DNA from: Pseudoalteromonas sp. Z1A8
Lineage (GTDB): Bacteria; Pseudomonadota; Gammaproteobacteria; Enterobacterales; Alteromonadaceae
Assembly: GCF_011378855.1 (NCBI RefSeq)
Contig: NZ_WTLB01000005.1
Location: forward strand, 1-64,000
Direction of reading: 5' to 3'
DNA: 64,000 bases
Shown here piece after piece: positions 9,096 to 17,972 of the stretch; the stretch's first letter is position 1, and every line of letters begins with the position of its first letter. Under the pieces are notes generated by a model that was not told the DNA's origin, searched no databases, and saw nothing but the letters and a program-made list of their open reading frames with translations. The position numbers and the translations under genes were made by a program.

Positions 9096-10265
9096 ATGAG
9101 CCTTTGTATGTACCAACTAAAAATAAATAACCTCTCTGAGCAAGAATTTCTCACCCATTTTTGGCAAAAAAAACCGCTATTAATCAAACAAGGTTTTAGT
9201 GATTTTCAAGACCCGCTTGATGCTAATGAATTGGCCGGCCTAGCAATGGAAGAAAGCATAGAGTCACGTATTATTACGAATCATAAAAACGATTGGCAAA
9301 CATACCAAGGTCCATTTGAAGACTTTGAGCAATTAACAGACGAGCACTCTACTCTACTCGTACAAGCGGTTGATCACTGGCATCCAGATGCTGCACAGCT
9401 ACTGGAACCATTTAGATTTATTCCTAACTGGCGTATAGATGACTTAATGATCAGTTATTCAACGCCTGGCGGTGGTGTTGGCCCGCATTTAGATCAGTAC
9501 GACGTATTTATTATTCAAGGCGAAGGCAAACGCCATTGGCGTGTAGGCCTTCCCGCTCCAACACTCAAGCAATTTGCCCAAAATAAAAAGTTATTACAAG
9601 TAGAACCATTTGAAGCCGTAATAGATTGCATATTAGAGCCTGGCGATATTTTATATATTCCACCAGGGTGCCCTCACGAAGGTTACGCTGTAGAAAACGC
9701 ACTAAACTATTCAGTTGGTTTTAGAGCGCCAAATCAGCAAGATTTATTATCGAGTTTTGCCGATCATATTATTGATACCGAAAGTGGCCAAAAGCGTTAT
9801 ACCGATCACAACATAACGCTCAGAAAATCTAAAGGTGAGCTTACTAATCTTGAAGTGGAAAAAGTTAAAACATTAATGGCTGCCCTTTTAGAAAACGACG
9901 ACTTGTTTAAACAATGGTTGGGGTCAACGCTTAGTCAGCCTAAACATGAAATGGATTTAGCACCTGTAGAACCTCCATTTACATCAGAGCAAATAAGCGA
10001 TGATTTAAGTAATGAAGAAACAGTGTTTGAGCGTTTAGGTGGTACGCGTGCTATTTACCAGCAGCTCGATACAGAACTACTACTAAGTATTAATGGTGAA
10101 AATTACGCAATGCCGTTAACTGACTTACCGGCGGTAAAACTACTTACCGACAATACTGAGTTTGAAAGTTCAGCACTGAATTTAACAAACCCAAGCCTAG
10201 TTTTTACTCAAACCTTTACTACACTTGTTAATGAGGGGATCTGGTTTAATATAGACCAAGAGTAA
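9096..10265 (+). CDS. roxA: Ribosomal protein uL16 3-hydroxylase RoxA (YcfD)
   Basis: 389-residue JmjC-type 2-oxoglutarate/Fe(II) oxygenase. The iron triad is His131 and Asp133 in GPHLDQYDVF and His194 in GCPHEGYA. Strings such as NWRIDDLMIS and EPGDILYIPPG are nearly identical to E. coli YcfD, which hydroxylates Arg81 of ribosomal protein L16. The C-terminal half is the dimerisation and winged-helix region. The start is uncertain: the ATG at 9096 or the one at 9108, which matches the E. coli N-terminus better. Its place next to purB is conserved (E. coli has phoPQ between them). Confidence 0.93.
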   Translation: MSLCMYQLKINNLSEQEFLTHFWQKKPLLIKQGFSDFQDPLDANELAGLAMEESIESRIITNHKNDWQTYQGPFEDFEQLTDEHSTLLVQAVDHWHPDAAQLLEPFRFIPNWRIDDLMISYSTPGGGVGPHLDQYDVFIIQGEGKRHWRVGLPAPTLKQFAQNKKLLQVEPFEAVIDCILEPGDILYIPPGCPHEGYAVENALNYSVGFRAPNQQDLLSSFADHIIDTESGQKRYTDHNITLRKSKGELTNLEVEKVKTLMAALLENDDLFKQWLGSTLSQPKHEMDLAPVEPPFTSEQISDDLSNEETVFERLGGTRAIYQQLDTELLLSINGENYAMPLTDLPAVKLLTDNTEFESSALNLTNPSLVFTQTFTTLVNEGIWFNIDQE

Positions 10266-10419
10266 TAATACCAATTTTATTAATAATGATGAGCATTTTA
10301 CAGCGTAAAATATTATGTATACAGGTCAGTTAAAATTTTTAATTTTCATCTGATATTGGCTTAAATAATTTTGCTGTGATTGCTTACTCATTCTAATTTG
10401 GTGTCAATAGGAGTTTGCA

Positions 10420-10839
10420 ATGGGCTATCTGGTTGATAAGGTTGAATGGGATATAAAAAAAGATATGCTACAAAAAATTCGAGAGCGAGTTTTTGTTTAC
10501 GAGTTACATATCCCCAAGCATATCGAATTTGATAGCCTAGATAAAATTGCATTACATGTACTTGTTACAGACGATGCAAACTGCCCAATTGCAACAGGTA
10601 GATTATGTACAGATGGCTTAATCGGCAGAATAGCTGTATTACCTGAGCACCGTAATCGCAAAGTATATAAATCGCTTCTCAACTTTATTGTGGAATTAGC
10701 GTCAAACCAAGGTATTGAAGAGGTTAGCATTAATTGTATTTTAAATGAGGTAGAGCGTTTTAAGCGAAATGGCTTTATTCAGCAAGGGAACGTATTTATG
10801 GAGGCGGGAATTCCTAGGCAACGTTGTTTCGGCGTTTAA
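10420..10839 (+). CDS. GNAT-fold acyltransferase-like protein
   Basis: 139-residue single-domain GNAT protein resembling the ElaA/YjcF-type COG2153 group (IRERVFVYELHIP, ATGRLCTDGLIGRIAVLPEHR). The acyl-CoA pyrophosphate loop, normally R/Q-x-x-G-x-G/A, reads HRNRKVYKSLL, so both glycines are replaced by Lys and Tyr. Cofactor binding may be altered or lost. A good ribosome site (AGGAG) precedes the ATG. Substrate unknown; it stands alone between roxA and a convergent gene. Confidence 0.75.
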   Translation: MGYLVDKVEWDIKKDMLQKIRERVFVYELHIPKHIEFDSLDKIALHVLVTDDANCPIATGRLCTDGLIGRIAVLPEHRNRKVYKSLLNFIVELASNQGIEEVSINCILNEVERFKRNGFIQQGNVFMEAGIPRQRCFGV

Positions 10840-10928
10840 TACAACTCCCTTCACACTTGTCCATTAGATAAAGAAAAGGGCAATAAATAAGCTATCACCC
10901 TCTACTTTTTTACTTAACCAAACTGTAG

Positions 10929-11387
10929 TTACTTTGGTTCATTTGCCCACAGCGGATCGTTTTCATACATTTCGTACAAGCCATGTGCTCTATTTATAAG
11001 TAAGTTAGCAAAATCCACTTGTGTTTTATCACGTGCACCTGCACCTGCACCTGTACTCATAATTTGATCAGCTTTTAATTGCCACTGCAAAGAAAAATAA
11101 CGCATGGCATCACGAGCATCTGTAGCTGCACTTACCTCAGCATGATCTGTAGGTAATCGCCCTGTTACTACCCAATATGTTTTACCGTTCTGTGCTTTAA
11201 ATTTCCACATTGCACAAAAAGGTGCTAAAAATCGGCTGTCTTTATCAACTACTGACTTTGGCATAATACCTTTTTCGGCTAAATGCTTTTGTGCAGCTTG
11301 AAAGCATTCACGCTGCCACTGCATTCTTTGCTCATCAGCTATAACTTGCTCTTTTGCTGTTAACGGCTTTTTTTCTTGTTGTTCCAT
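10929..11387 (-). CDS. Conserved hypothetical protein (DUF4826-like)
   Basis: 152 residues from the ATG with a good ribosome site (AAAGG, 9 nt upstream); an in-frame extension of 28 residues upstream is probably not translated. The protein is soluble and helical with a highly charged N-terminus (MEQQEKKPLTAKEQ) and a conserved-looking core LAPFCAMWKFKAQNGKTYWVVTGRLPTD. It resembles a domain of unknown function that I recall as DUF4826; no activity can be proposed. A Gly/Ala-rich turn (STGAGAGARD) lies near residue 120. Confidence 0.7.
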   Translation of the reverse strand: MEQQEKKPLTAKEQVIADEQRMQWQRECFQAAQKHLAEKGIMPKSVVDKDSRFLAPFCAMWKFKAQNGKTYWVVTGRLPTDHAEVSAATDARDAMRYFSLQWQLKADQIMSTGAGAGARDKTQVDFANLLINRAHGLYEMYENDPLWANEPK

Positions 11388-11504
11388 GTTTAGTAACCTT
11401 TTACTTCTTTTTTTACACTTTAAGGGCTTAGTAAATAAGGTGCAAGTATAAAACGGTCTTTTGCATCTCAAAGCTCTCTGTTTGCTGTGTTTTTAGCCAA
11501 ACTA

Positions 11505-12908
11505 TTATTTTATATTGTGATCAAACGAACCTACATCACCTGGAAAAACTACTGGCGACTCAACACCGTCTTTACTAACAGAGGCTACACCAAAGTAATA
11601 ATTATCAATCACTACATTTTTAAGTGTGTATTGTGAAACCCTACCAACGTATTTGCTGAACTGCCATTGCGGCTCGCTCGTGTAACGCCAATAAATTTTA
11701 TAGCCAGCAACGTTTTCGTCACTGCTTTCTTGCCATGAAAACGAAGTATTCGCAGTAACAGCGCCCGTTATTTTAACCTCTTTTGGTGGTGCAGGTGCCC
11801 ACGCCATAGACGCCATAGTTACCGCATTAAGTGAAGTTAGCTTTGCCGTGTAATCAAAATCAACGCCTTCAATTGTATCGCCATACTCAACACCATTCTC
11901 AGTGCGTAGATCTTGATGCTGACGATCGTAGTGCTCGTTAGTTTCCATAATACGCACCGCTGCAAAACCTGCATCATTAAATGGACGATGATGCCCACCA
12001 CGGCCAAACCTATCTAATCGATATACAAGCATTGTATCTAAATTAGGAATGTATCTGTCGGCAACGGTATCAATATAACGTGCTAAATTGCGGCTCGCAG
12101 AATCAACTTCACCACCTGTAAAGCGACGAGTATTAGCTTGCGCCTTGGTTTCTACAACACGGGTACCTTCTGAAAATATACGCGCAGTCGTATTATCAGT
12201 TACCCCATTAATACCGGTAATGTTACCAATCATGTCGTTATTTAAAACACCATGAACTTGCCAGTTATGCTTTTGCGCATACGCGGTGAGTATTTTTCCG
12301 CCAAACAACCCTTGCTCTTCGCCCGAAAGCGCTGCATACACTACTGAGCCATTAAATTTATACTTACTCAGTACTCGTGCAGCTTCAATTACACCAGCAA
12401 CACCCGACGCGTTATCGTTTGCTCCAGGCGAATCGCTGGTAAAATCCATAACATCACTTACACGTGAATCTATGTCACCCGACATCATCACCATACGATT
12501 AGGCTCGCTTGACCCGCGTTGAATAGCGACTATATTCACCACTTCAACAGGATTCGGAATGCGTTTTTCACCCGAAATAGTCTCTTTCACTTCTATTATT
12601 TCAAGACAGCCTCCACATTGGGCTGATATTGTTTCGAATTCTTTTTTTATCCAACGCCTTGCCGCGCCTATGCCTCGAGCATCCGATTTAGTCTCTGAAA
12701 GCGTATGACGAGTACCAAAATCCACCAGCGTTTGAATGTCACTGCCAATACGGTCAGCCGACACTTCACTAGCTATATCGTGTAACTTTTGTTGGTCGGT
12801 ATGTTGTAATTGCGTTTCACCATGTACTGACATAGCAATGCTACATGCGCTAGCAAGTACGCTAAATTCAAGTAATCTTGTTGATATTTTAAAAGGTGAT
12901 TTAAGCAT
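11505..12908 (-). CDS. Secreted M28-family metallopeptidase with fibronectin III domain
   Basis: 467 residues. A signal peptide occupies about 1-30 (hydrophobic SVLASACSIAMSVHG). The M28 aminopeptidase-like domain (about 50-375) shows GANDNASG (Asp165), SGEEQG (Glu197/Glu198), NNDMIG (Asp225) and GGHHRPF (His306/307). The first zinc ligand, normally His in GGHxDS, is Asp145 in SGDIDS. A fibronectin type III-like domain covers about 378-460. It probably degrades extracellular peptides outside the cytoplasm. A ribosome site (AGGAG) precedes the ATG. Single-gene unit, no obvious partners. Confidence 0.85.
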   Translation of the reverse strand: MLKSPFKISTRLLEFSVLASACSIAMSVHGETQLQHTDQQKLHDIASEVSADRIGSDIQTLVDFGTRHTLSETKSDARGIGAARRWIKKEFETISAQCGGCLEIIEVKETISGEKRIPNPVEVVNIVAIQRGSSEPNRMVMMSGDIDSRVSDVMDFTSDSPGANDNASGVAGVIEAARVLSKYKFNGSVVYAALSGEEQGLFGGKILTAYAQKHNWQVHGVLNNDMIGNITGINGVTDNTTARIFSEGTRVVETKAQANTRRFTGGEVDSASRNLARYIDTVADRYIPNLDTMLVYRLDRFGRGGHHRPFNDAGFAAVRIMETNEHYDRQHQDLRTENGVEYGDTIEGVDFDYTAKLTSLNAVTMASMAWAPAPPKEVKITGAVTANTSFSWQESSDENVAGYKIYWRYTSEPQWQFSKYVGRVSQYTLKNVVIDNYYFGVASVSKDGVESPVVFPGDVGSFDHNIK

Positions 12909-13026
12909 CTATTAGCTCCTAATTATTATAGTGTTACCATTACTTAACTAAAATTTTATGGCAATACATTTGAGGTAGATGCAGAAAGGAGCACGCTAAA
13001 GCGAAGTTATAACAATAGTTAGAGAA

Positions 13027-13419
13027 TTAATTGAGTCGCACAATTAACATAATGCCGGTCATAGGGATTAAACCAAACATCCAAAGTTTTATTCCTAAAA
13101 TATATTTTTTAAAGCCCCCTTTATTTATACGTGATCTAACTCTACTTCTATAACCGTTAAAATCACCCAAAATTAAAAACACGATTCCAAGTACTACTGC
13201 GTAAAATAAAGCACCAATAAGTAAAGGATTTTGCTTAAAAATACTGATTATTTTATCTAAGTGCCGAACGTTGAATGTCATCGCTAAAAGAAAAATATAT
13301 AACGTTGATATCATCGCTAACAATGTTGCCGCATTAATGGCTGTATTTTTATTTCTTGAATCTAACTTTTTTATGCACTGAGCGCATACAAAATGTACTG
13401 CACAAATAAATGTTCTCAT
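13027..13419 (-). CDS. Small membrane protein of unknown function
   Basis: 130 residues from an ATG with AAGGA 7 nt upstream; the longer in-frame reading from 13503 has no ribosome site and is disfavoured. Three hydrophobic segments are visible (about 30-50, 63-84, 105-127). The first 20 residues carry three cysteines (FICAVHFVCAQCIKKL), a possible metal or disulfide site. I do not recognise the family. Confidence 0.6.
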   Translation of the reverse strand: MRTFICAVHFVCAQCIKKLDSRNKNTAINAATLLAMISTLYIFLLAMTFNVRHLDKIISIFKQNPLLIGALFYAVVLGIVFLILGDFNGYRSRVRSRINKGGFKKYILGIKLWMFGLIPMTGIMLIVRLN

Positions 13420-13567
13420 TTTCAATCCTTGAATAACGTTTAACTTGTTAATTGCTAATACAATATTATATTTAGAGGCTAAATTACAAACCTTGTTACA
13501 CAATAACTATTAAAAAATATCCTTTTCGTGGCACACTAGCATTGTGTATACATTAATAGTTTAAGTT

Positions 13568-14365
13568 ATGCGTCAGCTAAAAGAAGATACAGTTAAAAGT
13601 AACCTTATTGAGTCGCAGCAAAGTGCATACGGCCCCGTATGTGTGTATCAAAATAAAAAATATCGTTGGTTAACGCTTGCACAAAAAACTGATGAAGACA
13701 TAACTATTCAAGGCGTTATGAACCTTACACACCCTGAGCAGGTAATTGTGCCTGTAAACCAGTGTATGATGTTATTTTTACTTAAACCGGTAGATACACT
13801 AAAAATATTAAATTTAGGCTTAGGTACAGCAGGGTTTGAGCGAATTATGTATCACTTACAAAGTAATACGCCTTACATAAATACTATAAATACATTTAAC
13901 ACGGTAGAAATAAACCCAAGCATTGCCTTAATTGCTGCCCAGTACTTTAAGTTACCCATTAAGCACAGCACCTATTTACAATGCGCCGAGCTGTATATTA
14001 CACAATGCTCTGATCTCTTTAACGTAATCACTATAGATATATTTAGTGGTGAATATCACCAGCCTTTTTTAACCAGCGATTGCTTTTGGCAAAACATAAA
14101 TCGCTGCAGTGAGCAAAATACGCAAGTAATCATAAATTTAAATCCACAAACTGGCCAAGAGCTTCAAATGCTGTTAGTTCTATTGAGGCAACATTTTAAG
14201 TGTTTAGCAATAATAGAGTTTAACGATTACAAAAATATAGTGATCATGCTAAGCCAACAAACATTAATGCACATAAACGTTGATGAAATACAAAACTCAC
14301 CTGTGTTTATGAATTTTGCACCTGACCTTTATAAAAATATTAACAGTATTTATCACATAGAATAA
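13568..14365 (+). CDS. Spermidine-synthase-like methyltransferase-fold protein
   Basis: 265 residues with a Rossmann methyltransferase fold like SpeE. The nucleotide loop is LNLGLGTAGFER, followed by the acidic strand end VEINPSIALIAAQYF, then DIFSGEYHQPF, which corresponds to the catalytic Asp strand of spermidine synthases. The N-terminal beta-domain of true SpeE is reduced (YGPVCVYQNKKYRWLTL). These orphan SpeE-like proteins are common in marine gammaproteobacteria and their substrate is unknown. No clear ribosome site precedes the ATG. Confidence 0.7.
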   Translation: MRQLKEDTVKSNLIESQQSAYGPVCVYQNKKYRWLTLAQKTDEDITIQGVMNLTHPEQVIVPVNQCMMLFLLKPVDTLKILNLGLGTAGFERIMYHLQSNTPYINTINTFNTVEINPSIALIAAQYFKLPIKHSTYLQCAELYITQCSDLFNVITIDIFSGEYHQPFLTSDCFWQNINRCSEQNTQVIINLNPQTGQELQMLLVLLRQHFKCLAIIEFNDYKNIVIMLSQQTLMHINVDEIQNSPVFMNFAPDLYKNINSIYHIE

Positions 14366-14371
14366 AACGTG

Positions 14372-14776
14372 TTACCTGCCAGGTTCATGCTTTTCATAAC
14401 AAGGCAGGCTTGTTTCTAACTGCTCCCAGTTAGCCTTGGACGTAACAAAATTATGCGATAACACTTGCTCTGTTATATCGCTATCTATTATTCCTAAACG
14501 AATTCGTATTCTACTTTTATCATCGCTGTTGCTGCTATAAACAGGCGAGCCACAGCATTTACAAAAGTAACGTGTTCGCCCGGCTTTAAAACTAAATTCA
14601 CTGAGTCGTTCTTGCCCTTTAGTTATTGTAAAATCATCTGTATTTACAAATCCATTGGTAGCAAATGCTGTCCCGCTGTTTTTTCTGCACAGTGAACAAT
14701 GGCAATGAATAATGCTGGTTATACTACCTGACAATTTAACGCTTACCTCACCGCACAAACACGAACCCGTATACAT
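14372..14776 (-). CDS. GFA-family glutathione-dependent formaldehyde-activating-like protein
   Basis: 134 residues with the zinc-binding pattern of the Gfa/CENP-V fold: Cys6-x-Cys8, HCHCSLCRK (Cys25, 27, 30) and YFCKCCGSPVY. Family members bind zinc and sometimes glutathione, but most, including this one, have no proven enzymatic role. It is a single gene convergent with the SpeE-like gene (6 bp between stops), with no terminator visible. Confidence 0.85.
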   Translation of the reverse strand: MYTGSCLCGEVSVKLSGSITSIIHCHCSLCRKNSGTAFATNGFVNTDDFTITKGQERLSEFSFKAGRTRYFCKCCGSPVYSSNSDDKSRIRIRLGIIDSDITEQVLSHNFVTSKANWEQLETSLPCYEKHEPGR

Positions 14777-14921
14777 ATAACATCCTAACTATTAAGTTAT
14801 TTTAAACTCAGCTGAAATTTGCTGAGTTAATTTAATGGATAAGTTTACTGGTTAATTTTCTGAATGGAATAATAATTTTTGTATCTTCACAGTTCCCACT
14901 GCTATACCTGTTTTTTATTGA

Positions 14922-14951
14922 TTGACATAAAAAAATTAAATTGGTTATATA
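14922..14951 (+). promoter_or_regulatory. Promoter of the lipoprotein gene, overlapped by a putative operator
   Basis: A perfect -35 TTGACA (14922-14927) is followed after 18 bp by TATATA (14946-14951). The -10 lies inside the first copy of the TTGGTTA direct repeat, so a protein bound there would block RNA polymerase. Confidence 0.6.
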
Positions 14952-15007
14952 AATATCAATAATAAATATAGCCAAAATTTAAATTGGTTAACCAAATATC
15001 AATAATA
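14937..15007 (+). promoter_or_regulatory. Two 28-bp direct repeats containing TTGGTTA operators
   Basis: Copy 1 (14937-14964) and copy 2 (14980-15007) share taaattggtta...aaatatcaataata and are 43 bp apart, start to start. Copy 2 contains the perfect palindrome TTGGTTAACCAA; copy 1 is a degenerate version. TTGGT-N2-ACCAA is the kind of site bound by FadR-subfamily GntR repressors such as UxuR/ExuR (TTGGTATACCAA), which sense uronates. No regulator gene is in the window, so the binding protein is inferred. Confidence 0.55.
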
Positions 15008-15022
15008 TTACGAGAGCCAATT

Positions 15023-15859
15023 ATGCATTCTAAACACATTTTAATTTTATGTTTGTTAGGCACATTAGCGTCGTGTTCAACCACGCCTAAAAACACGCCA
15101 AGCGAATGGCTACTTATCGATGACTTTGAAAACTCACTTAGCGACTGGCAAAGTGTTGATACACAAAATGAAACTAAGCCACAGGTTAAAAACCCACAAA
15201 TAACAGTTATACAACCAGAACAAGCAACCGCATCTGCAAATCATTATTTACTAAAAAAGCCCGCACGCGAGGGTATTGTTGGTAATCGCAAGGCGCTCTC
15301 TTATAAAAAGCTCCCACAAGCGGTTGAAGTTGGCGACACCTACACATTTTATATGCGTATAAACGTAGCAGCGTTTCCTAATAACCACGCTTTCGGCTTG
15401 AGTAACCTCACCCCAGAGCTCATTAATAAACATGCGTACGATGCGTTTGAGCCAACACTTCGCGTAACCGATAAAACAGAATCAAACGATCTTGTAAACG
15501 ATGGCGCATTAATGGTTAAAACCAACAGCGGATATAGCAATATTCAAAACTACACTACCAAACAATCGGCTAAACCTCTGCAAACAAATACCTGGTACGA
15601 CGTATGGTACGTTGTTAATAATTCAGCAGCCTCAGAGCAAGGTCAGCAATACAATGTTTACGTAAAAGGTGGTGAATTTAGCAAGCAAACACTGGTGTAT
15701 AAAAATGCACAATTTAGAATGAAGCGCGAGCAGCCGCTTATATATTTTTTAGCAAACTGTAATACAGGCCCTATTAAAAAGCCTTATGGCAACGGTGGTC
15801 TAAGGTATGATGATTTATACATGATAAAAGGAATAAATCTAAATTACCCAACATTATAA
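15023..15859 (+). CDS. Lipoprotein with probable jelly-roll domain
   Basis: 278 residues from the ATG preceding a lipoprotein signal peptide (ILILCLLGTLASC, lipobox LASC). It should therefore be anchored in a cell-envelope membrane, facing away from the cytoplasm. The mature part is beta-rich with no catalytic motif I recognise: DDFENSLSDWQS, DTYTFYMRINV, WYDVWYVVNN and GGLRYDDLYM. These are typical of concanavalin-like sugar-binding or glycan-degrading jelly rolls. With the uronate-type operator upstream, a role in binding or cutting an algal polysaccharide is plausible but unproven. It is alone in its transcription unit. Confidence 0.65.
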   Translation: MHSKHILILCLLGTLASCSTTPKNTPSEWLLIDDFENSLSDWQSVDTQNETKPQVKNPQITVIQPEQATASANHYLLKKPAREGIVGNRKALSYKKLPQAVEVGDTYTFYMRINVAAFPNNHAFGLSNLTPELINKHAYDAFEPTLRVTDKTESNDLVNDGALMVKTNSGYSNIQNYTTKQSAKPLQTNTWYDVWYVVNNSAASEQGQQYNVYVKGGEFSKQTLVYKNAQFRMKREQPLIYFLANCNTGPIKKPYGNGGLRYDDLYMIKGINLNYPTL

Positions 15860-16010
15860 AGATGAGTAAAGCGCTTTTTAGATTTTCTGTTAGATATAAG
15901 TTTATATTAATAATGCTCTACCATATTCATAATTAATGCCCTACAAACCTGCATTTTAAAATACTTAACTGGTATGATAGCCGCCATTATTTGCCATTTA
16001 AGTTTTTAAA

Positions 16011-17858
16011 ATGTATCGATTATTTGAAAAAATGACAAAAGCATTTCCTGAGGACCAACCCACTCAGCCGCCTTCTACTTTGTTTGCTTTTTGTCGCCAC
16101 TACACCAAAGGAATGGAACTGTCACTGTTGCTTATGTCAATTAGTGCCGCCATGCTCGCTATTTTAGAAGTTTCTTTATTTAGCTACATGGGACAGCTTG
16201 TTGATTGGTTAACAGCCTACACGCCTCAAACCTTGTTTGTAGAACAAAAATCAGAACTTATCAAAATGGCTGTTATGCTGTTAGTTGTGCTGCCCGTTGT
16301 TGTATTTTTTCACTCCGCTATTTTACACCAAGCCCTACTGGGTAATTACCCCATGTCGATTCGCTGGCTAGCGCATCGTTATTTATTGCGCCAAAGTGTT
16401 AGTTTTTATCAAAATGAATTTGCAGGAAGAATCGCCACCAAGGTATTGCAAACCTCGTTGGCTGTACGCGAGACGGTGACTAAGTTACTCGATGTATTAA
16501 TGTATATCGTGGTTTACTTTGGCTCTATGGTGTTTTTAGTGGCTGAAGCCGATTGGCGCTTAATGATCCCATTACTCGTTTGGTTAGCTTTATATATTTG
16601 CGTGCAGCTTTATTTTGTACCGCGCCTTAAAAGAATTGCCAGCTCACAAGCCGATGCTCGCTCAGAAATGACTGGCCGCATTGTTGATAGTTACACTAAT
16701 ATTTCTACAATTAAGCTGTTTTCGTATACCCAACGTGAAGAGCAATACGCAAAACAAAGCATGGATGTATTTTTGCAGCCTGTGTACAAGCAAATGCGCT
16801 TAGTAACCAGCTTAAACTTTGTTATTCAAACCCTAAATTATCTATTAGTGTTCTCTGTTGCTGCCGTATCACTTTATTTATGGTCACTTAGCGCAATTAG
16901 CGCAGGCGCTATTGCGGTAGCCGTTAGCTTAGCACTTAGATTAAACGGCATGGCACAGTGGATCATGTGGGAAATAAGCAGCTTGTTTGAAAACATCGGC
17001 ACCGTAGCCGATGGCATGAAAACACTGTCAAACCCTATTGAAGTTGCCGATAAACCAAATGCCGATACGCTTAACGTAAGCCAAGGCGCTATTGAGTTTA
17101 ACAACGTACACTTTAACTATGGCAAAGCTGCAAACGAAACTAGTCGAAGCCCTGTAATGAACGGTTTAAACTTAAATATTAAACCTGGCGAAAAAATTGG
17201 CTTAGTCGGTCGCTCTGGCGCAGGTAAATCAACGCTAGTTAACTTGTTACTACGCTTTTACGACACCGACTCTGGCAACATAAAAATTGATGGCCAAAAC
17301 ATCACAGACGTAAGCCAAGAAAGCCTACGCCGATATATAGCAATGGTAACGCAAGACACTTCCCTGCTTCACCGCTCAGTAAAAGACAACATTTTGTACG
17401 GTCGCCCCGATGCAACCCACGATGAAATGATCAACGCGACCAAACAAGCTAAGGCGCTTGAGTTTATAAACGACTTGGTAGATAGCAAAGGCAACAAAGG
17501 TTTTGATGCGCAAGTGGGTGAACGCGGCGTTACTCTTTCGGGCGGTCAGCGCCAGCGTATTGCTATTGCACGAGTGCTACTTAAAAATGCACCCATACTT
17601 ATACTCGACGAAGCCACCAGCGCACTCGACTCAGAAGTAGAAGCGGCAATTCAAGCAAGTCTTGATGATTTAATGACAGGCAAAACAGTAATTGCCATAG
17701 CGCATAGGCTCTCAACCATTGCACAAATGGACAGATTAATTGTACTTGATGACGGCGGCGTAGTGGAGCAAGGCACTCACGAAGAATTAATAGCTAAAGG
17801 CGGCATTTACGCAGCCCTATGGACTCACCAAACGGGTGGGTTTATAGGAATGGATTAG
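16011..17858 (+). CDS. ABC exporter half-transporter (permease-ATPase fusion)
   Basis: 615 residues. The N-terminal type I exporter domain has about six membrane helices (35-330) and the nucleotide-binding domain covers about 360-600. It shows Walker A GRSGAGKST, a Q-loop (MVTQDTSLLH), signature LSGGQRQ, Walker B ILILDEATSALD and switch AHRLST, so it should be an active ATPase working as a homodimer. Substrate cannot be read from the sequence; MsbA-like, heme or drug exporters share this layout. It is a single gene ending at a strong hairpin. Confidence 0.88.
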   Translation: MYRLFEKMTKAFPEDQPTQPPSTLFAFCRHYTKGMELSLLLMSISAAMLAILEVSLFSYMGQLVDWLTAYTPQTLFVEQKSELIKMAVMLLVVLPVVVFFHSAILHQALLGNYPMSIRWLAHRYLLRQSVSFYQNEFAGRIATKVLQTSLAVRETVTKLLDVLMYIVVYFGSMVFLVAEADWRLMIPLLVWLALYICVQLYFVPRLKRIASSQADARSEMTGRIVDSYTNISTIKLFSYTQREEQYAKQSMDVFLQPVYKQMRLVTSLNFVIQTLNYLLVFSVAAVSLYLWSLSAISAGAIAVAVSLALRLNGMAQWIMWEISSLFENIGTVADGMKTLSNPIEVADKPNADTLNVSQGAIEFNNVHFNYGKAANETSRSPVMNGLNLNIKPGEKIGLVGRSGAGKSTLVNLLLRFYDTDSGNIKIDGQNITDVSQESLRRYIAMVTQDTSLLHRSVKDNILYGRPDATHDEMINATKQAKALEFINDLVDSKGNKGFDAQVGERGVTLSGGQRQRIAIARVLLKNAPILILDEATSALDSEVEAAIQASLDDLMTGKTVIAIAHRLSTIAQMDRLIVLDDGGVVEQGTHEELIAKGGIYAALWTHQTGGFIGMD

Positions 17859-17914
17859 CCATTAATATTACCCTACTGTAGGCGTGATTTTACATCGCGC
17901 TGCTCTTTAAACAA

Positions 17915-17947
17915 AAAAGCGAAGATGCCACTAGGCTCTTCGCTTTT
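17915..17947. terminator. Bidirectional terminator between ABC exporter and MAPEG gene
   Basis: Perfect 11-bp stem aaaagcgaaga/tcttcgctttt with an 11-nt loop, A-run on the left and T-run on the right, so it can stop transcription from both convergent genes. Confidence 0.8.
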
Positions 17948-17972
17948 ATGTTTTATATGGTTATAACCTAAT

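Noticed and set aside
15023..15859. Alginate lyase (PL7) assignment for the lipoprotein
   Set aside because: The PL7 catalytic strings (RxELR, QIH, YFKxGxYxQ) are absent; only general jelly-roll character is supported.
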